DNA of 64,000 nucleotides from Streptomyces vinaceus. Its GTDB lineage: Bacteria; Actinomycetota; Actinomycetes; Streptomycetales; Streptomycetaceae. Both the position numbers and the translations under genes were made by a program. The stretch covers positions 4,082,001 through 4,146,000 of the forward strand of contig NZ_CP023692.1 in NCBI RefSeq assembly GCF_008704935.1, given 5' to 3'. Below are positions 56,565 through 64,000 of this stretch, one piece after another (the first letter of the stretch is position 1; every line of letters begins with the position of its first letter). The notes below the pieces were generated by a model that made no database searches, was not told the DNA's origin, and saw only the letters and a list, made by a program, of their open reading frames with translations.

Positions 56565-56806
56565 GCCACCCATGCTACTTCCGATGCCACCGCCGTACCC
56601 GGCGTGTGGGGTGAGGGAATACATGGTGCATAGGCTGCTGGCATATGCCGATCTGTGAAGGGTTCATCGCTGTGTGTTGGCTCGATGGTGTGATCATGCG
56701 GCGAGATTCAGGCGGGGACCGGGCCGGCCGTGCGGGTCCGGTGCCGGATGTCCGGGTCCGTGCCGGAGACGGCCGGCGAAGGGGCGTCGTATGCCGGGGC
56801 TCCGGT

Positions 56807-57523
56807 TCAAGAGCCCAGCGCGTCCTCGATGTTCTGCTGCCAGTACGTGACCGTCAGCGAGCTGTCGTAGTAGATGCCCTTGGCCGGCAGGGGCGGGGTG
56901 GCGGACGCGCCGCCGCTGCTATTGGGCGTGCGGCCCTGGAAGGCGATCGTGAGCTTCTGTCCGGTCGTTCCGCCCTCGCCGCTGCCGTCGGCGGCTGCCA
57001 GCATGGCCGCCGCGTGGCCCGACTGGCCGGGCGCGAGGGACACCACGGCCTGGGGGCGGGTCTCCTGCCGCGGAGCCGGGGCCCACTGCATCTCGTCGAA
57101 GCGGAGGACCGGGTAGTACGTCAGGTCGCAGGACTTCGAGCCGGTGTTCTTCACCGAGATCAGCATGTGGTTGAGCGGCCGGGCGACCGGCTGGACGGTC
57201 ACCTCGGTGTTGGAGCCGTTGCACAGGACGTGATTGCCCGCGGCGGCGGCCGGGTCCGACGAGCCGCCCTTCGCCTGTCCCGAGCCGGTGCCCTTGCCCG
57301 TGCCGGTACCGGTCTTCGTGGAGCCCGGGGCGGGGGTGCCCGGGGCGGGGCTCGTGGCGCCCGTCGGCGAGGGCGACGCCGTGGAGGAGTCCGAGGCGGT
57401 CGCGGCTCCTCCGTCCTTGAGACCCGTGCCGTTCTGGCACGCGGTGAGGGCGAGCGCGGCGAGGGCGACGGCGGCGGCACCGGCGAGGCGCCGGGTCGTA
57501 CGGGTGGTGCGGAGCGCGGTCAT
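56807..57523 (-). CDS. DUF4232 lipoprotein
   Basis: The 238-residue protein has a lipoprotein signal (LALTAC, Cys29), a 65-residue Ser/Thr/Pro/Gly-rich linker and a C-terminal beta-sandwich of the DUF4232 type (VLCNGSNTEVTVQPVARPLNHMLISV, SCDLTYYPVLRF, VVSLAPGQSGHAAAML). Two cysteines probably form a disulfide. It is anchored outside the membrane; function unknown. ATG 57523 follows GAAAGG. It is divergent from the membrane-bound XRE gene, which carries a similar extracellular domain. The 242-base gap to the left (56565-56806) shows no gene. Confidence 0.83.
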   Translation of the reverse strand: MTALRTTRTTRRLAGAAAVALAALALTACQNGTGLKDGGAATASDSSTASPSPTGATSPAPGTPAPGSTKTGTGTGKGTGSGQAKGGSSDPAAAAGNHVLCNGSNTEVTVQPVARPLNHMLISVKNTGSKSCDLTYYPVLRFDEMQWAPAPRQETRPQAVVSLAPGQSGHAAAMLAAADGSGEGGTTGQKLTIAFQGRTPNSSGGASATPPLPAKGIYYDSSLTVTYWQQNIEDALGS

Positions 57524-57656
57524 GGCTGATTGCCTTTCATATGGCCCGGCAGGGGAGGCGGTTCGTCCCGACCGGAGCCGGGAGCCGTGTGCTTGGATGA
57601 CCTCAGCCTGTGGGGTGATCCGTCCCAGCCGCCGCACCCGAGGGGCAGTCAGGGAC

Positions 57657-57710
57657 GCTGGGATGCTGAAGCAGGCTCTGAGCTGCTGAAACAGCCTGTT
57701 GCTGGGATGC
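57657..57710. promoter_or_regulatory. Repeats in the divergent DUF4232/XRE promoter region
   Basis: GCTGGGATGC occurs at 57657-57666 and 57701-57710, flanking an inverted pair CAGGCT (57672) and AGCCTG (57693). The layout suggests an operator for the adjacent XRE regulator. Confidence 0.4.
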
Positions 57711-57737
57711 GTGACGGGACACGGGGTGGGAGGAACA

Positions 57738-58958
57738 GTGTCGGAAGACACTGCTGATGCCGGGTTCGCCCGGCTGCTGCGAGAGCTGAAGGACAGGTCC
57801 GGGCTCAGCTACGGAACGCTCGCCAAACGGCTCCACATGAGTACGTCGACCTTGCACCGGTACTGCATCGGCGACGTGGTCCCCGCGGACTACGCACCGG
57901 TCGAACGGCTCGCCCGCCTCTGCAAGGCATCGCCCGAGGAACTCGTCGAACTGCACCGGGCCTGGGTGCTGGCGGACGCCAACCGCCCGCGCAAGGGCGG
58001 TGAGCCGGGCGCCAGGACACCGAGCGCGCCGGCGCCCCCGCCGAACGGGCGCCGCCGGATGCGCACGGCCGTCCTCGTGGGGACCGCCGTGGCCGTCGTG
58101 GCCGGGGCGGGGGCGGTCATCGCGTACCTGCCGATACGGGAGAGCGGCGTCCGGGAGCGCCCCGCCGGTGCCGTGTCCCTCGCGGACGGCGCGGGACAGC
58201 GTACGGACGGCGGGACGACGGGGGCGTCCGAGGCGGCACGTTCGGGAGCCTCGCCCTCGCCCTCGCCCTCGGACTCCGCGCCGGCGGCCGGCGCCGTACC
58301 CACCGCGAGCCCGTCCCCCGCCGGTCGCGGCGGCGACACCGCGTCCGGTACGCCGGTGAAGGTGACCACCCAGCCCTACACCTGGGAAACACCGTGCGAG
58401 CAGCACTACCTGATCGAGAGGCCTCCGGCCCAGGTGGCCCCGCCGCCCCTGGAACGGGACGCGCCCGCGTGGGTGGGGGCGGTCGGAGCCGTGTCCGCGG
58501 GCGGGCAGTACGTCACGCTGACCCTCCAGGGCACCGGCAAGGACACCGTGGTCCTGGAGAGCCTGACCGTCCGTATGGCGGGCAAGCGTGCGCCGCTCGC
58601 CTGGAACGACTACGCCATGGGCTACCCGGGCGTCGGCTGCGGCGCCGGGGTGCCGACGCGCTCCTTCACCGTCGCCCTCGACGCCGTGCGCCCGGCCGTC
58701 GTACCCGAGGCGGGGCAGCCGAACTTCCCGTTCAAGGTGAGCGAGTCCGAACCGGAGGTGTTCTACGTCAAGGCCGACGCCTCCGCCTACGACGTGAGCT
58801 GGTACCTGGAGCTCGCCTGGACGAGCGGGTCCCGCCACGGCACCGTCACGGTCGACAACGGCGGAAAGCCCTTCCGTACCAGCGGTCGCAACGGGCGGCC
58901 CGGCTACGAGTTCCCCCTCGGCGGCGACGGCTGGGTCCCGGCGGGAACGACTCACTGA
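57738..58958 (+). CDS. Membrane-spanning XRE-family protein with extracellular domain
   Basis: The 406-residue protein has an N-terminal helix-turn-helix (FARLLRELKDRSGLSYGTLAKRLHM, STSTLHRYCIGDVVP), one membrane helix (about 121-140) and an extracellular Ser/Pro/Gly linker followed by a beta-rich domain (VTLTLQGTGKDTVVLESLTVRM, CGAGVPTRSFTVALD, EVFYVKADASAYDVSWYLEL). It could carry an outside signal directly to DNA or to a cytoplasmic partner. GTG 57738 follows GGGAGGA. The tail is tail-to-tail with murP. Confidence 0.8.
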   Translation: MSEDTADAGFARLLRELKDRSGLSYGTLAKRLHMSTSTLHRYCIGDVVPADYAPVERLARLCKASPEELVELHRAWVLADANRPRKGGEPGARTPSAPAPPPNGRRRMRTAVLVGTAVAVVAGAGAVIAYLPIRESGVRERPAGAVSLADGAGQRTDGGTTGASEAARSGASPSPSPSDSAPAAGAVPTASPSPAGRGGDTASGTPVKVTTQPYTWETPCEQHYLIERPPAQVAPPPLERDAPAWVGAVGAVSAGGQYVTLTLQGTGKDTVVLESLTVRMAGKRAPLAWNDYAMGYPGVGCGAGVPTRSFTVALDAVRPAVVPEAGQPNFPFKVSESEPEVFYVKADASAYDVSWYLELAWTSGSRHGTVTVDNGGKPFRTSGRNGRPGYEFPLGGDGWVPAGTTH

Positions 58959-58996
58959 GCGGCCGTACCGGACCGCCACGGCGGCCGGCGGCGCCG

Positions 58997-60481
58997 TCAG
59001 GTCATCGCCGGTTCCTTGTCGGCGTCCGCCGTCGGGGCGGTGGCCGCAGGCGGCTCCTGGTCGGCGTTGAGCTCGGTCAGCATCTGGCGCGTGAAGCCGA
59101 AGAAGTACGTGGCGGCGAAGCCGGCCAGGTAGCCGGTCAGCAGCCCGCCCGCGTAGATCGCCAGGTTCGTGCCGAGCCCCGAAGGACCGTCCAGCAGCGG
59201 GAACAGGGCCCAGCCGGACGGGCCGATGGCGGTGGCGCCGAACGGGAGCCCGAGCTGGTTGAAGAGCCCGACGAACGCCCCGCCCGCCGCACCGCCCACG
59301 CAGGCGGTGACGAAGGGGCGGCCGAGCGGGAGCGAGACCCCGTAGATCAGCGGCTCGCCGACGCCCAGGAAGCCCGCCGGGAGCGCGGACTTGATGGTGG
59401 TGCGCAGGGACCGGTTGCGCGGCAGCCGGCAGTAGACGGCGAGCGCCGCCCCGACCTGGCCCGCGCCCGCCATGGCGAGGATCGGCAGGAGGGCGGTGTG
59501 GCCGGTCTGCTCGATGAGGGTGGTGTGGATCGGGATCAGCGCCTGGTGCAGCCCCAGCATCACCAGCGGCAGGAACAGTCCGCCGAGGACGAGCCCGGCG
59601 AAGGCCCCGCCGGCGGAGAGCAGCCAGGTGGCGGCGGAGCCGATGGCGGTGGCGACCTCACCGGCCAGGAACATCAGGCCGTAGATCGTCACCAGCCCGG
59701 ACACCAGGACGGTGAGCGTGGGGGTGACCAGCGCGTCCACCGTCTCGGGGACCCACCGGCGGCACAGCCGCTCCACGTGGACGGCGAGGAAGGCGGCGGC
59801 CAGGGCGCCGAGGACCCCGCCCTGCCCGGGGGAGAGGTGCTGGCCGAAGGCGTCGATCTTCGCGACGCCCGGGAAGACGATGATCGCGGCGACGGCGCCG
59901 CCCAGGACCGGCGTACCGCCGAACTCCTTGGCCGTGTTGTAGCCGACGAAGACGGCGATCAGCGACATGAATCCGGAGGCGATCGCGGCGAGCGCGGGGA
60001 CCACGGCGGGCAGCCAACCCGTGTTGAGCAGGACGCCGTTCAGGCCCGCGATGATGCCGCAGCCGATGAGAGCCGGGATCAGCGGGACGAAGACGTTCGC
60101 GATCCGGCGCAGGAACAGTTTCACCGGCGTGCTGTTGCGGGCCTTCTGTTCCTGCTTCAACGCGGCGCCCCGGTCGGCGAGTTCCTCGGCGGTGACCGGC
60201 GTCCGGGGGGTGCGGGGGGAGCGGCCCTCCTCGACCAGCGCCTCGAACTCCGGGGTCACCCGGGCGACCGTCCCCGGCCCGAGCACGATCTGGTAGGTCT
60301 CGTCCTCGACGACGCCCAGCACCGCGGGCAGCGCCCGCAGCGCCTCGTCGTCGACCAGCGAGCGGTCGTGCAGGGCGATGCGCAGCCGGGTCATGCAGTG
60401 GGCGATGGAGCTGATGTTGTCCGGGCCGCCGACCAGGGGGAGGATCGCGGCGGCGGTGGCGCGGTTCTTGTCAGTGGACAT
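58997..60481 (-). CDS. murP: PTS transporter EIIBC, MurNAc (MurP) type
   Basis: The 494-residue membrane permease imports and phosphorylates a sugar. The EIIB domain (1-90) has the phospho-cysteine Cys29 in SSIAHCMTRLRI. The EIIC domain has about ten helices (from LFLRRIANVFVPLIPALIGCG) with the GVGEPLIYGVSLP loop typical of the glucoside/sucrose class. No EIIA is attached; it would use the free Crr protein. Its place after murR and murQ points to N-acetylmuramic acid, with another glucoside as alternative. 71 bases with TGACCCGC repeats separate it from murQ. Confidence 0.87.
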   Translation of the reverse strand: MSTDKNRATAAAILPLVGGPDNISSIAHCMTRLRIALHDRSLVDDEALRALPAVLGVVEDETYQIVLGPGTVARVTPEFEALVEEGRSPRTPRTPVTAEELADRGAALKQEQKARNSTPVKLFLRRIANVFVPLIPALIGCGIIAGLNGVLLNTGWLPAVVPALAAIASGFMSLIAVFVGYNTAKEFGGTPVLGGAVAAIIVFPGVAKIDAFGQHLSPGQGGVLGALAAAFLAVHVERLCRRWVPETVDALVTPTLTVLVSGLVTIYGLMFLAGEVATAIGSAATWLLSAGGAFAGLVLGGLFLPLVMLGLHQALIPIHTTLIEQTGHTALLPILAMAGAGQVGAALAVYCRLPRNRSLRTTIKSALPAGFLGVGEPLIYGVSLPLGRPFVTACVGGAAGGAFVGLFNQLGLPFGATAIGPSGWALFPLLDGPSGLGTNLAIYAGGLLTGYLAGFAATYFFGFTRQMLTELNADQEPPAATAPTADADKEPAMT

Positions 60482-60513
60482 GTGGTGATCGCCTTGCGTC
60501 GGGGAAACGGGGC

Positions 60514-60556
60514 AGTCAGCGGGTCAGGTCGGCGGGTCAGCGGGTCAGCGGGTCAT
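60514..60556 (-). repeat. TGACCCGC repeats across the murQ stop codon
   Basis: On the minus strand the murQ TGA stop is the first element of a short array: TGACCCGC twice in tandem, a degenerate copy, then TGACCCGC again before TGACTG. It lies between murQ and murP. Confidence 0.8.
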
Positions 60557-61506
60557 GGGGCGGGCGTACGGGCCGAGGCCAGCGCCTCGCGGAGGTGGCC
60601 GTGCGCGGCCGTGAGCAGTTCGGCCGCCGCCGGGCCGTCCACGCCGCCGAGCAGTACGAGCACGGCCTGCTTGACCTCGCCGCCCGTGGCGTCGAGCGCG
60701 GCCTCGATCTCCTCGTCCGGCGCGCCGGTGGCCAGTGCCACGATCCGGCGGGAGCGGGCGCGCAGCTTCTCGTTGGAGGCGCGCAGGTCGACCATGAGGT
60801 TCCCGTACGTCTTGCCGAGCCGGATCATGGTGATCGTCGAGATGAGGTTCAGTACGAGCTTCTGCGCGGTGCCGGCCTTCAGGCGGGTGGAGCCCGTGAG
60901 CAGCTCGGGCCCGGTGACCACCTCGATGCCGTGTTCGGCGGCGGCGGCCAGCGCCGAGCCGGCGTTGCAGGACAGCCCGACCGTGAGCGCGCCCCGCGTA
61001 CGGGCGTGCTCGACGGCGCCGATCGCGTACGGGGTGCGGCCGGAGGCGGAGACGCCGATGACGGTGTCGTCCGCTCCGACGTCCAGCGCGGTGAGGTCCT
61101 CGGCGGCCAGCTCCTTCGAGTCCTCGGCGCCCTCCACGGACCGGACCATGGCGCCGGGCCCGCCCGCGATCAGGCCGACGACCTGTGCCGGGTCGGTGTT
61201 GAAGGTGGGCGGGCACTCGCTGGCGTCCAGGACGCCCATCCGGCCGGCCGTACCGGCGCCCGCGTACACGAGCCGCCCGCCGCGGGCCATCCGCGGGGCG
61301 ATGGCGTCGATCGCGGCGGCGATCCGCGGCAGCTGCGCGGCGACGGCGGCCGGGACGCGGGCGTCCTCGGCGTTCATGGTGCGGGCGATGTCGAGGGTGG
61401 ACAGCCGGTCGATCTCGGCGAGTTCGGGGCGGAAGGCCTCGGTGGTCAGGGTGTCGAGCTGGGCGCGGAGTACGGCGTACGGGCCGTCGGCGTACGGGCC
61501 GGTCAT
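60553..61506 (-). CDS. murQ: N-acetylmuramic acid 6-phosphate etherase
   Basis: Cleaves the lactyl ether of MurNAc-6-phosphate to GlcNAc-6-phosphate and D-lactate, feeding the NagA pathway. The 317-residue SIS-domain enzyme has RLVYAGAGTAGRMGVLDASECPP with the signature Glu near 90, IGVSASGRTPYAIGA and TGSTRLKAGTAQKLVLNL. All family motifs are there. Its start overlaps the murR stop codon (ATGA), so it is translated with murR. Confidence 0.95.
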   Translation of the reverse strand: MTGPYADGPYAVLRAQLDTLTTEAFRPELAEIDRLSTLDIARTMNAEDARVPAAVAAQLPRIAAAIDAIAPRMARGGRLVYAGAGTAGRMGVLDASECPPTFNTDPAQVVGLIAGGPGAMVRSVEGAEDSKELAAEDLTALDVGADDTVIGVSASGRTPYAIGAVEHARTRGALTVGLSCNAGSALAAAAEHGIEVVTGPELLTGSTRLKAGTAQKLVLNLISTITMIRLGKTYGNLMVDLRASNEKLRARSRRIVALATGAPDEEIEAALDATGGEVKQAVLVLLGGVDGPAAAELLTAAHGHLREALASARTPAP

Positions 61507-62468
61507 GGGCGGGGGCTCCTGGCGGATCGGCGGGGGGCGAGCGCCTCGTACGAGGCGGCGAGGGCGGGGGCGGCGGTCTCGTACGTGCGCTGCGCGACGG
61601 CGACGAACAGGCAGTCGACGACGAGGAGCTGGCTGGTGCGGCTGGACATGGCGGCCGGGCGCAGCCGGGTCTCGCGGGCGGCCGAGGTGGCCAGTACGAG
61701 GTCGGCGTAGTGGGTGACGGGGGCGTTCGGGCGGCCGGTGAGCGCGATGGTGGTGGCGCCGCGCTCGAAGGCCGTACGGAGGGGGTCGATCACGTCGCCG
61801 GTGGAGCCGGAGTGGGTGATCGCGACGGCGGCGTCGCCGGGGCGCAGCTGGACGGCGCCGGTGACGGCCAGGTGGGGGTCGGCGTGGGCGTGGGCGACGA
61901 GGCCGATGCGCAGCAGTTTCTGCGCGAGGTCCTGGCCGACGAGGGCGGAGGCGCCGACGCCGTAGATGTCGATCCGGCGGGCGGTCGCGAGCGCGGTGAC
62001 GGCGGCGCCGAGCGCGGTGAGGTCGAGTCCGGCGGCGGTGTCGGCGAGGGTCTGGGCCTCCTCGTGGGCCAGTTTCGCGACGACGTCGGCGAGCGGGTCG
62101 TCGACGGCTATGTCGGCGGTGACGGCGGGGGCCGCGCCGGAGTCCTGCTGGGCGGCGAGGGCGGCGAGGGCCAGGCGCAGGTCGCGGTAGCCGGGGTAGC
62201 CGAGGAGGCGGGCGGTGCGGACGACGGTGGCCTCGCTGGTGCCGGTGCGGGTGGCGAGGGCGCTGACGGTGAGGCGGGAGCAGCCGGCGGGGTCGGCGGC
62301 GACGGTTTCGGCGACGGCTTGGACGGAGCGGGTCATGGAGGGCCCGAGGCTGCGGACGCGTGCCCGCAGCGGGACGGTGTCCGGGACGGCTCCGGGGGCG
62401 GTTCCGGGGGCGGCTCCGACGAGGGCGCCCGCACCCTCGCTGAAAGTTTCTTTCGGGTCGTCGCTCAT
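61503..62468 (-). CDS. murR: MurR/RpiR-family transcriptional regulator
   Basis: The 321-residue protein has an N-terminal RpiR helix-turn-helix (LTVSALATRTGTSEATVVRTARLLGYPGYRDLR, near 66-98) and a C-terminal SIS sugar-phosphate-binding domain (RIDIYGVGASALVGQDLAQKL, AVAITHSGSTGDVIDPLR). By place it should sense MurNAc-6-phosphate and repress the murR-murQ-murP operon. Residues 1-35 are an Ala/Gly/Pro-rich extension. The predicted mRNA starts at the ATG (62468) itself. Confidence 0.9.
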   Translation of the reverse strand: MSDDPKETFSEGAGALVGAAPGTAPGAVPDTVPLRARVRSLGPSMTRSVQAVAETVAADPAGCSRLTVSALATRTGTSEATVVRTARLLGYPGYRDLRLALAALAAQQDSGAAPAVTADIAVDDPLADVVAKLAHEEAQTLADTAAGLDLTALGAAVTALATARRIDIYGVGASALVGQDLAQKLLRIGLVAHAHADPHLAVTGAVQLRPGDAAVAITHSGSTGDVIDPLRTAFERGATTIALTGRPNAPVTHYADLVLATSAARETRLRPAAMSSRTSQLLVVDCLFVAVAQRTYETAAPALAASYEALAPRRSARSPRP

Positions 62469-62503
62469 CTTTGAAATCTATTTTCGGCCGGGGCGGTGGT
62501 CAA
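62469..62503 (-). promoter_or_regulatory. murR operon promoter with overlapping GAAA-N5-TTTC operator
   Basis: On the minus strand TTGACC (62503-62498) and TAGATT (62480-62475) are 17 bases apart, and TAGATT ends 6 bases before the ATG. The inverted repeat GAAATCTATTTTC (62473-62485) covers the -10 box and is a likely MurR operator. Confidence 0.7.
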
Positions 62504-62571
62504 GGCACCATTCGGGCAACGGTGCGGGACCGGCCTTCACCACGTGACCCGTACGGGTTCACAATGGGCGC

Positions 62572-62949
62572 ATGGACCACGCGACCCCCCTGGAACAGGC
62601 GCTTCACGTCGCTCGCGCCCTCGTCCTCGCCGATCTCGCCGCCGGAGAGGTCGCGGACGCCGATGTCGTCTCCCTCGTCGAGGACTCGGTCACGCACCGC
62701 CGGTGGTGGGTGGAGCAGTGGCCGGAGGGGGTCGACTACCTCGCCGGACTCGTCGCCCAGGACGTACAGGACGCGCTGCTGGAGAAGTACGGGCGCTGGC
62801 CGCTGTGCCCGGTCTGCTCGCACGGCGATCCGCACGCGCTGGACGTGGAGCCGGAGTTGGGACCCGATCCGCACTGGGTGTGCGCCAAGGCCGGCGTGAA
62901 GGTCGCCGCGGTCGGCGGCCTCGCCCCCGTGTTCGGCGCCGGCCGGTGA
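62572..62949 (+). CDS. Conserved hypothetical protein with CPVC-HxxxHxxC cluster
   Basis: A 125-residue soluble protein. Residues 1-70 are helical and acidic (LEQALHVARALVLADLAAGEVADADVV type). Residues 78-105 contain CPVCSHGDPHAL and HWVCAKAG, a possible zinc-binding Cys/His cluster. Such proteins recur in streptomycete genomes without known function. The next gene starts 8 bases after its stop, so they form an operon. It is divergent from the mur operon. Confidence 0.68.
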   Translation: MDHATPLEQALHVARALVLADLAAGEVADADVVSLVEDSVTHRRWWVEQWPEGVDYLAGLVAQDVQDALLEKYGRWPLCPVCSHGDPHALDVEPELGPDPHWVCAKAGVKVAAVGGLAPVFGAGR

Positions 62950-62956
62950 GGCGCCG

Positions 62957-63226
62957 GTGACGCTCTACATCGACCCGCCGACCTGGCCGGGCCACGGCCG
63001 CATGTGGTCGCACCTGGTCAGCGACGTCTCGTACGAGGAACTGCACGCCTTCGCGGAGTCGATCGGCTGCCCGGCGAAGGCGTTCGAGCGGGACCACTAC
63101 GACGTGCCCTCGCACCGCTACGCGTCCGCGGTCGGCGCGGGCGCGGTGGAGGTCGGCAGCAAGGAACTGGTCCGGCGTCTGACGGCCGCGGGCCTGCGCC
63201 GTCCGAAGGGGCGCCCGGCGGCGTAG
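62957..63226 (+). CDS. DUF4031 small protein
   Basis: An 89-residue protein of the DUF4031 family: TLYIDPPTWPGHGRMWSHLVSD at the start, YEELHAFAESIGCP and FERDHYDVP, then a helical C-terminus. The conserved His/Asp pattern is known in the family but its role is not. GTG 62957 has GGTGAGGCGCC upstream. It is co-transcribed with the preceding gene and converges with an MFS gene. Confidence 0.83.
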   Translation: MTLYIDPPTWPGHGRMWSHLVSDVSYEELHAFAESIGCPAKAFERDHYDVPSHRYASAVGAGAVEVGSKELVRRLTAAGLRRPKGRPAA

Positions 63227-63251
63227 CGGCGGGCCCGGGTCCAGGCCTGAG

Positions 63252-63269
63252 CCCGGGTCCGGACCCGGG
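63252..63269. terminator. Palindromic hairpin between DUF4031 and MFS genes
   Basis: CCCGGGTCCGGACCCGGG is an 18-bp perfect palindrome ending exactly at the MFS stop codon. It probably serves both convergent genes. Confidence 0.65.
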
Positions 63270-64000
63270 TCAGCGGGTGGCCGACGGCGCGGTGGCCGGG
63301 GTTGCCGCCTCCGGGACGGAGGACGCGATCACCCGGGTCGGGGGCTGGGGCGTGCGAGTGTGCAGGCGCAGGGCGATCGCGCCCAGGGCGATGGCCGTCA
63401 CCGTCATCGCGGCGCCCGCCCAGGCGGTGGCGGCGAAGCCGCGGCCGGCGTCGATCACCGCGCCGCCGAGCCAGGGGCCGCCCGTGTTGCCCAAGTTGAA
63501 CGCGGCCGTCGTGGTGGCTCCGGCCAGGGTCGGGGCCGCGCCCGCCACGTTGAACATGCGGGCGTTGAGCGCCGGAGCCGTGGCGAACGCCGAGAGGCCC
63601 ATCAGGAACGACAGGGTGACGGCCGCCACGGCCGAGGAGGCGAACAGGGCCAGTGCGACGAGGAAGACCGTCGACGCCGTGATGCCCCACAGCATGACGC
63701 CGAACAGGTGGGCGTCCGCGATCCGCCCGCCGATCGTCGTGCCGGCGAGCGCGCCGACGCCGAACAGCGCGAGCACCCACGGCACCCAGCCCGCGTCCAG
63801 CCCGGCGACCTCCGTCAGCAGCGGCGACAGGTAGCTGAAGGCGCAGAAGACCCCGCCCGCGGCCAGCGCCGTGACGCCGATCGACAGCCACACCTGGCGG
63901 TCGCGGTAGATGCGCAGCTCGCGCGAGAGGGTGGGCCGTACGGCGGGCCGCGGGATGTCCGGGATCAGCGCCAGGATGCCGACGAGGGCGACCGCCGAGG
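63270..64000 (-). CDS. MFS transporter, C-terminal part (runs off the right edge)
   Basis: About 243 C-terminal residues are visible; the start lies beyond base 64000. A loop (RPTLSRELRIYRDRQVWLSI) is followed by six hydrophobic segments, for example LAAGGVFCAFSYLSPLLTEVAG, GVMLWGITASTVFLVALALF and LSFLMGLSAFATAPALNARMF. This is the second half of a DHA1-type drug or sugar-efflux transporter (AraJ/CmlA-like), with GALAGTTIGGRIAD as motif A of the second half. The ligand is unknown. Confidence 0.87.
   Translation of the reverse strand, partial: SAVALVGILALIPDIPRPAVRPTLSRELRIYRDRQVWLSIGVTALAAGGVFCAFSYLSPLLTEVAGLDAGWVPWVLALFGVGALAGTTIGGRIADAHLFGVMLWGITASTVFLVALALFASSAVAAVTLSFLMGLSAFATAPALNARMFNVAGAAPTLAGATTTAAFNLGNTGGPWLGGAVIDAGRGFAATAWAGAAMTVTAIALGAIALRLHTRTPQPPTRVIASSVPEAATPATAPSATR

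Overview
The window is a piece of a Streptomyces chromosome. The DNA is very GC-rich with near-continuous GC3-biased coding. The gene order around phoU, phoR-phoP, carD, ispD-ispF, cysS, rlmB and msiK, then hbpS-senS-senR, cdgB, nagK-nagA, otsA/otsB and groEL2, is one I know from Streptomyces core chromosomes such as S. coelicolor. I see no insertion sequence, prophage, CRISPR array, rRNA operon or large biosynthetic cluster. The window starts and ends inside MFS transporter genes.

Layout. 0-5 kb: phosphoglycerate mutase, two small peptides, and the phosphate switch phoU / phoR-phoP with a candidate PHO box between the divergent genes. The phoP 3' end is followed by a second, near-identical 78-bp copy of itself. 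5-13 kb: a lipoprotein, CarD, IspD/IspF, CysS, RlmB and a DoxX membrane protein. 13-16.3 kb: a sugar nucleotidyltransferase, a small exported protein, the shared sugar-ABC ATPase MsiK with a DasR-type site, and tRNA-Thr(TGT). 16.3-31 kb: mixed metabolic and stress genes: FAD oxidoreductase, DsbA-like lipoprotein, APH-like kinase, acetyltransferases, an FBP zinc-finger protein, a quinone reductase with a SoxR-type box, M4 and M1 peptidases, the SenS-SenR/HbpS redox-haem system, TerD and ArfB. 31-43 kb: the c-di-GMP cyclase CdgB, then aminosugar genes (PfkB kinase, nagA, nagK, sugar-binding lipoprotein, two DasR-type sites), then otsB, otsA and gpgS for trehalose and glucosylglycerate.

43-48 kb: a SAM-I riboswitch in front of a threonine-synthase-like gene and a MoaD-like sulfur-carrier gene. 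This fits the MetM/MetO homocysteine route described in Streptomyces. A cold-shock gene and groEL2 with two CIRCE operators follow. 48-57 kb: a stand-alone TrpF, a Ser/Thr kinase, a subtilisin next to a divergent free-standing I9 inhibitor, an XRE/DUF397 pair facing an unknown two-gene operon, and a VapBC-type pair. 57-62.5 kb: a DUF4232 lipoprotein, a membrane-spanning XRE protein and a murR-murQ-murP operon for N-acetylmuramic acid.

How it works together. Much of the window links cell-wall sugar recycling (nagK/nagA, murPQR, MsiK), phosphate control (PhoRP), redox sensing (SoxR target, HbpS-SenSR) and development (CdgB). About thirteen genes carry a TANNNT box 6-7 bases before the start codon with no usable Shine-Dalgarno, the signature of leaderless mRNAs. 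Several genes also have short duplications across or just after their stop codons. All calls come from reading the sequence and remembered family knowledge; no database search was run.
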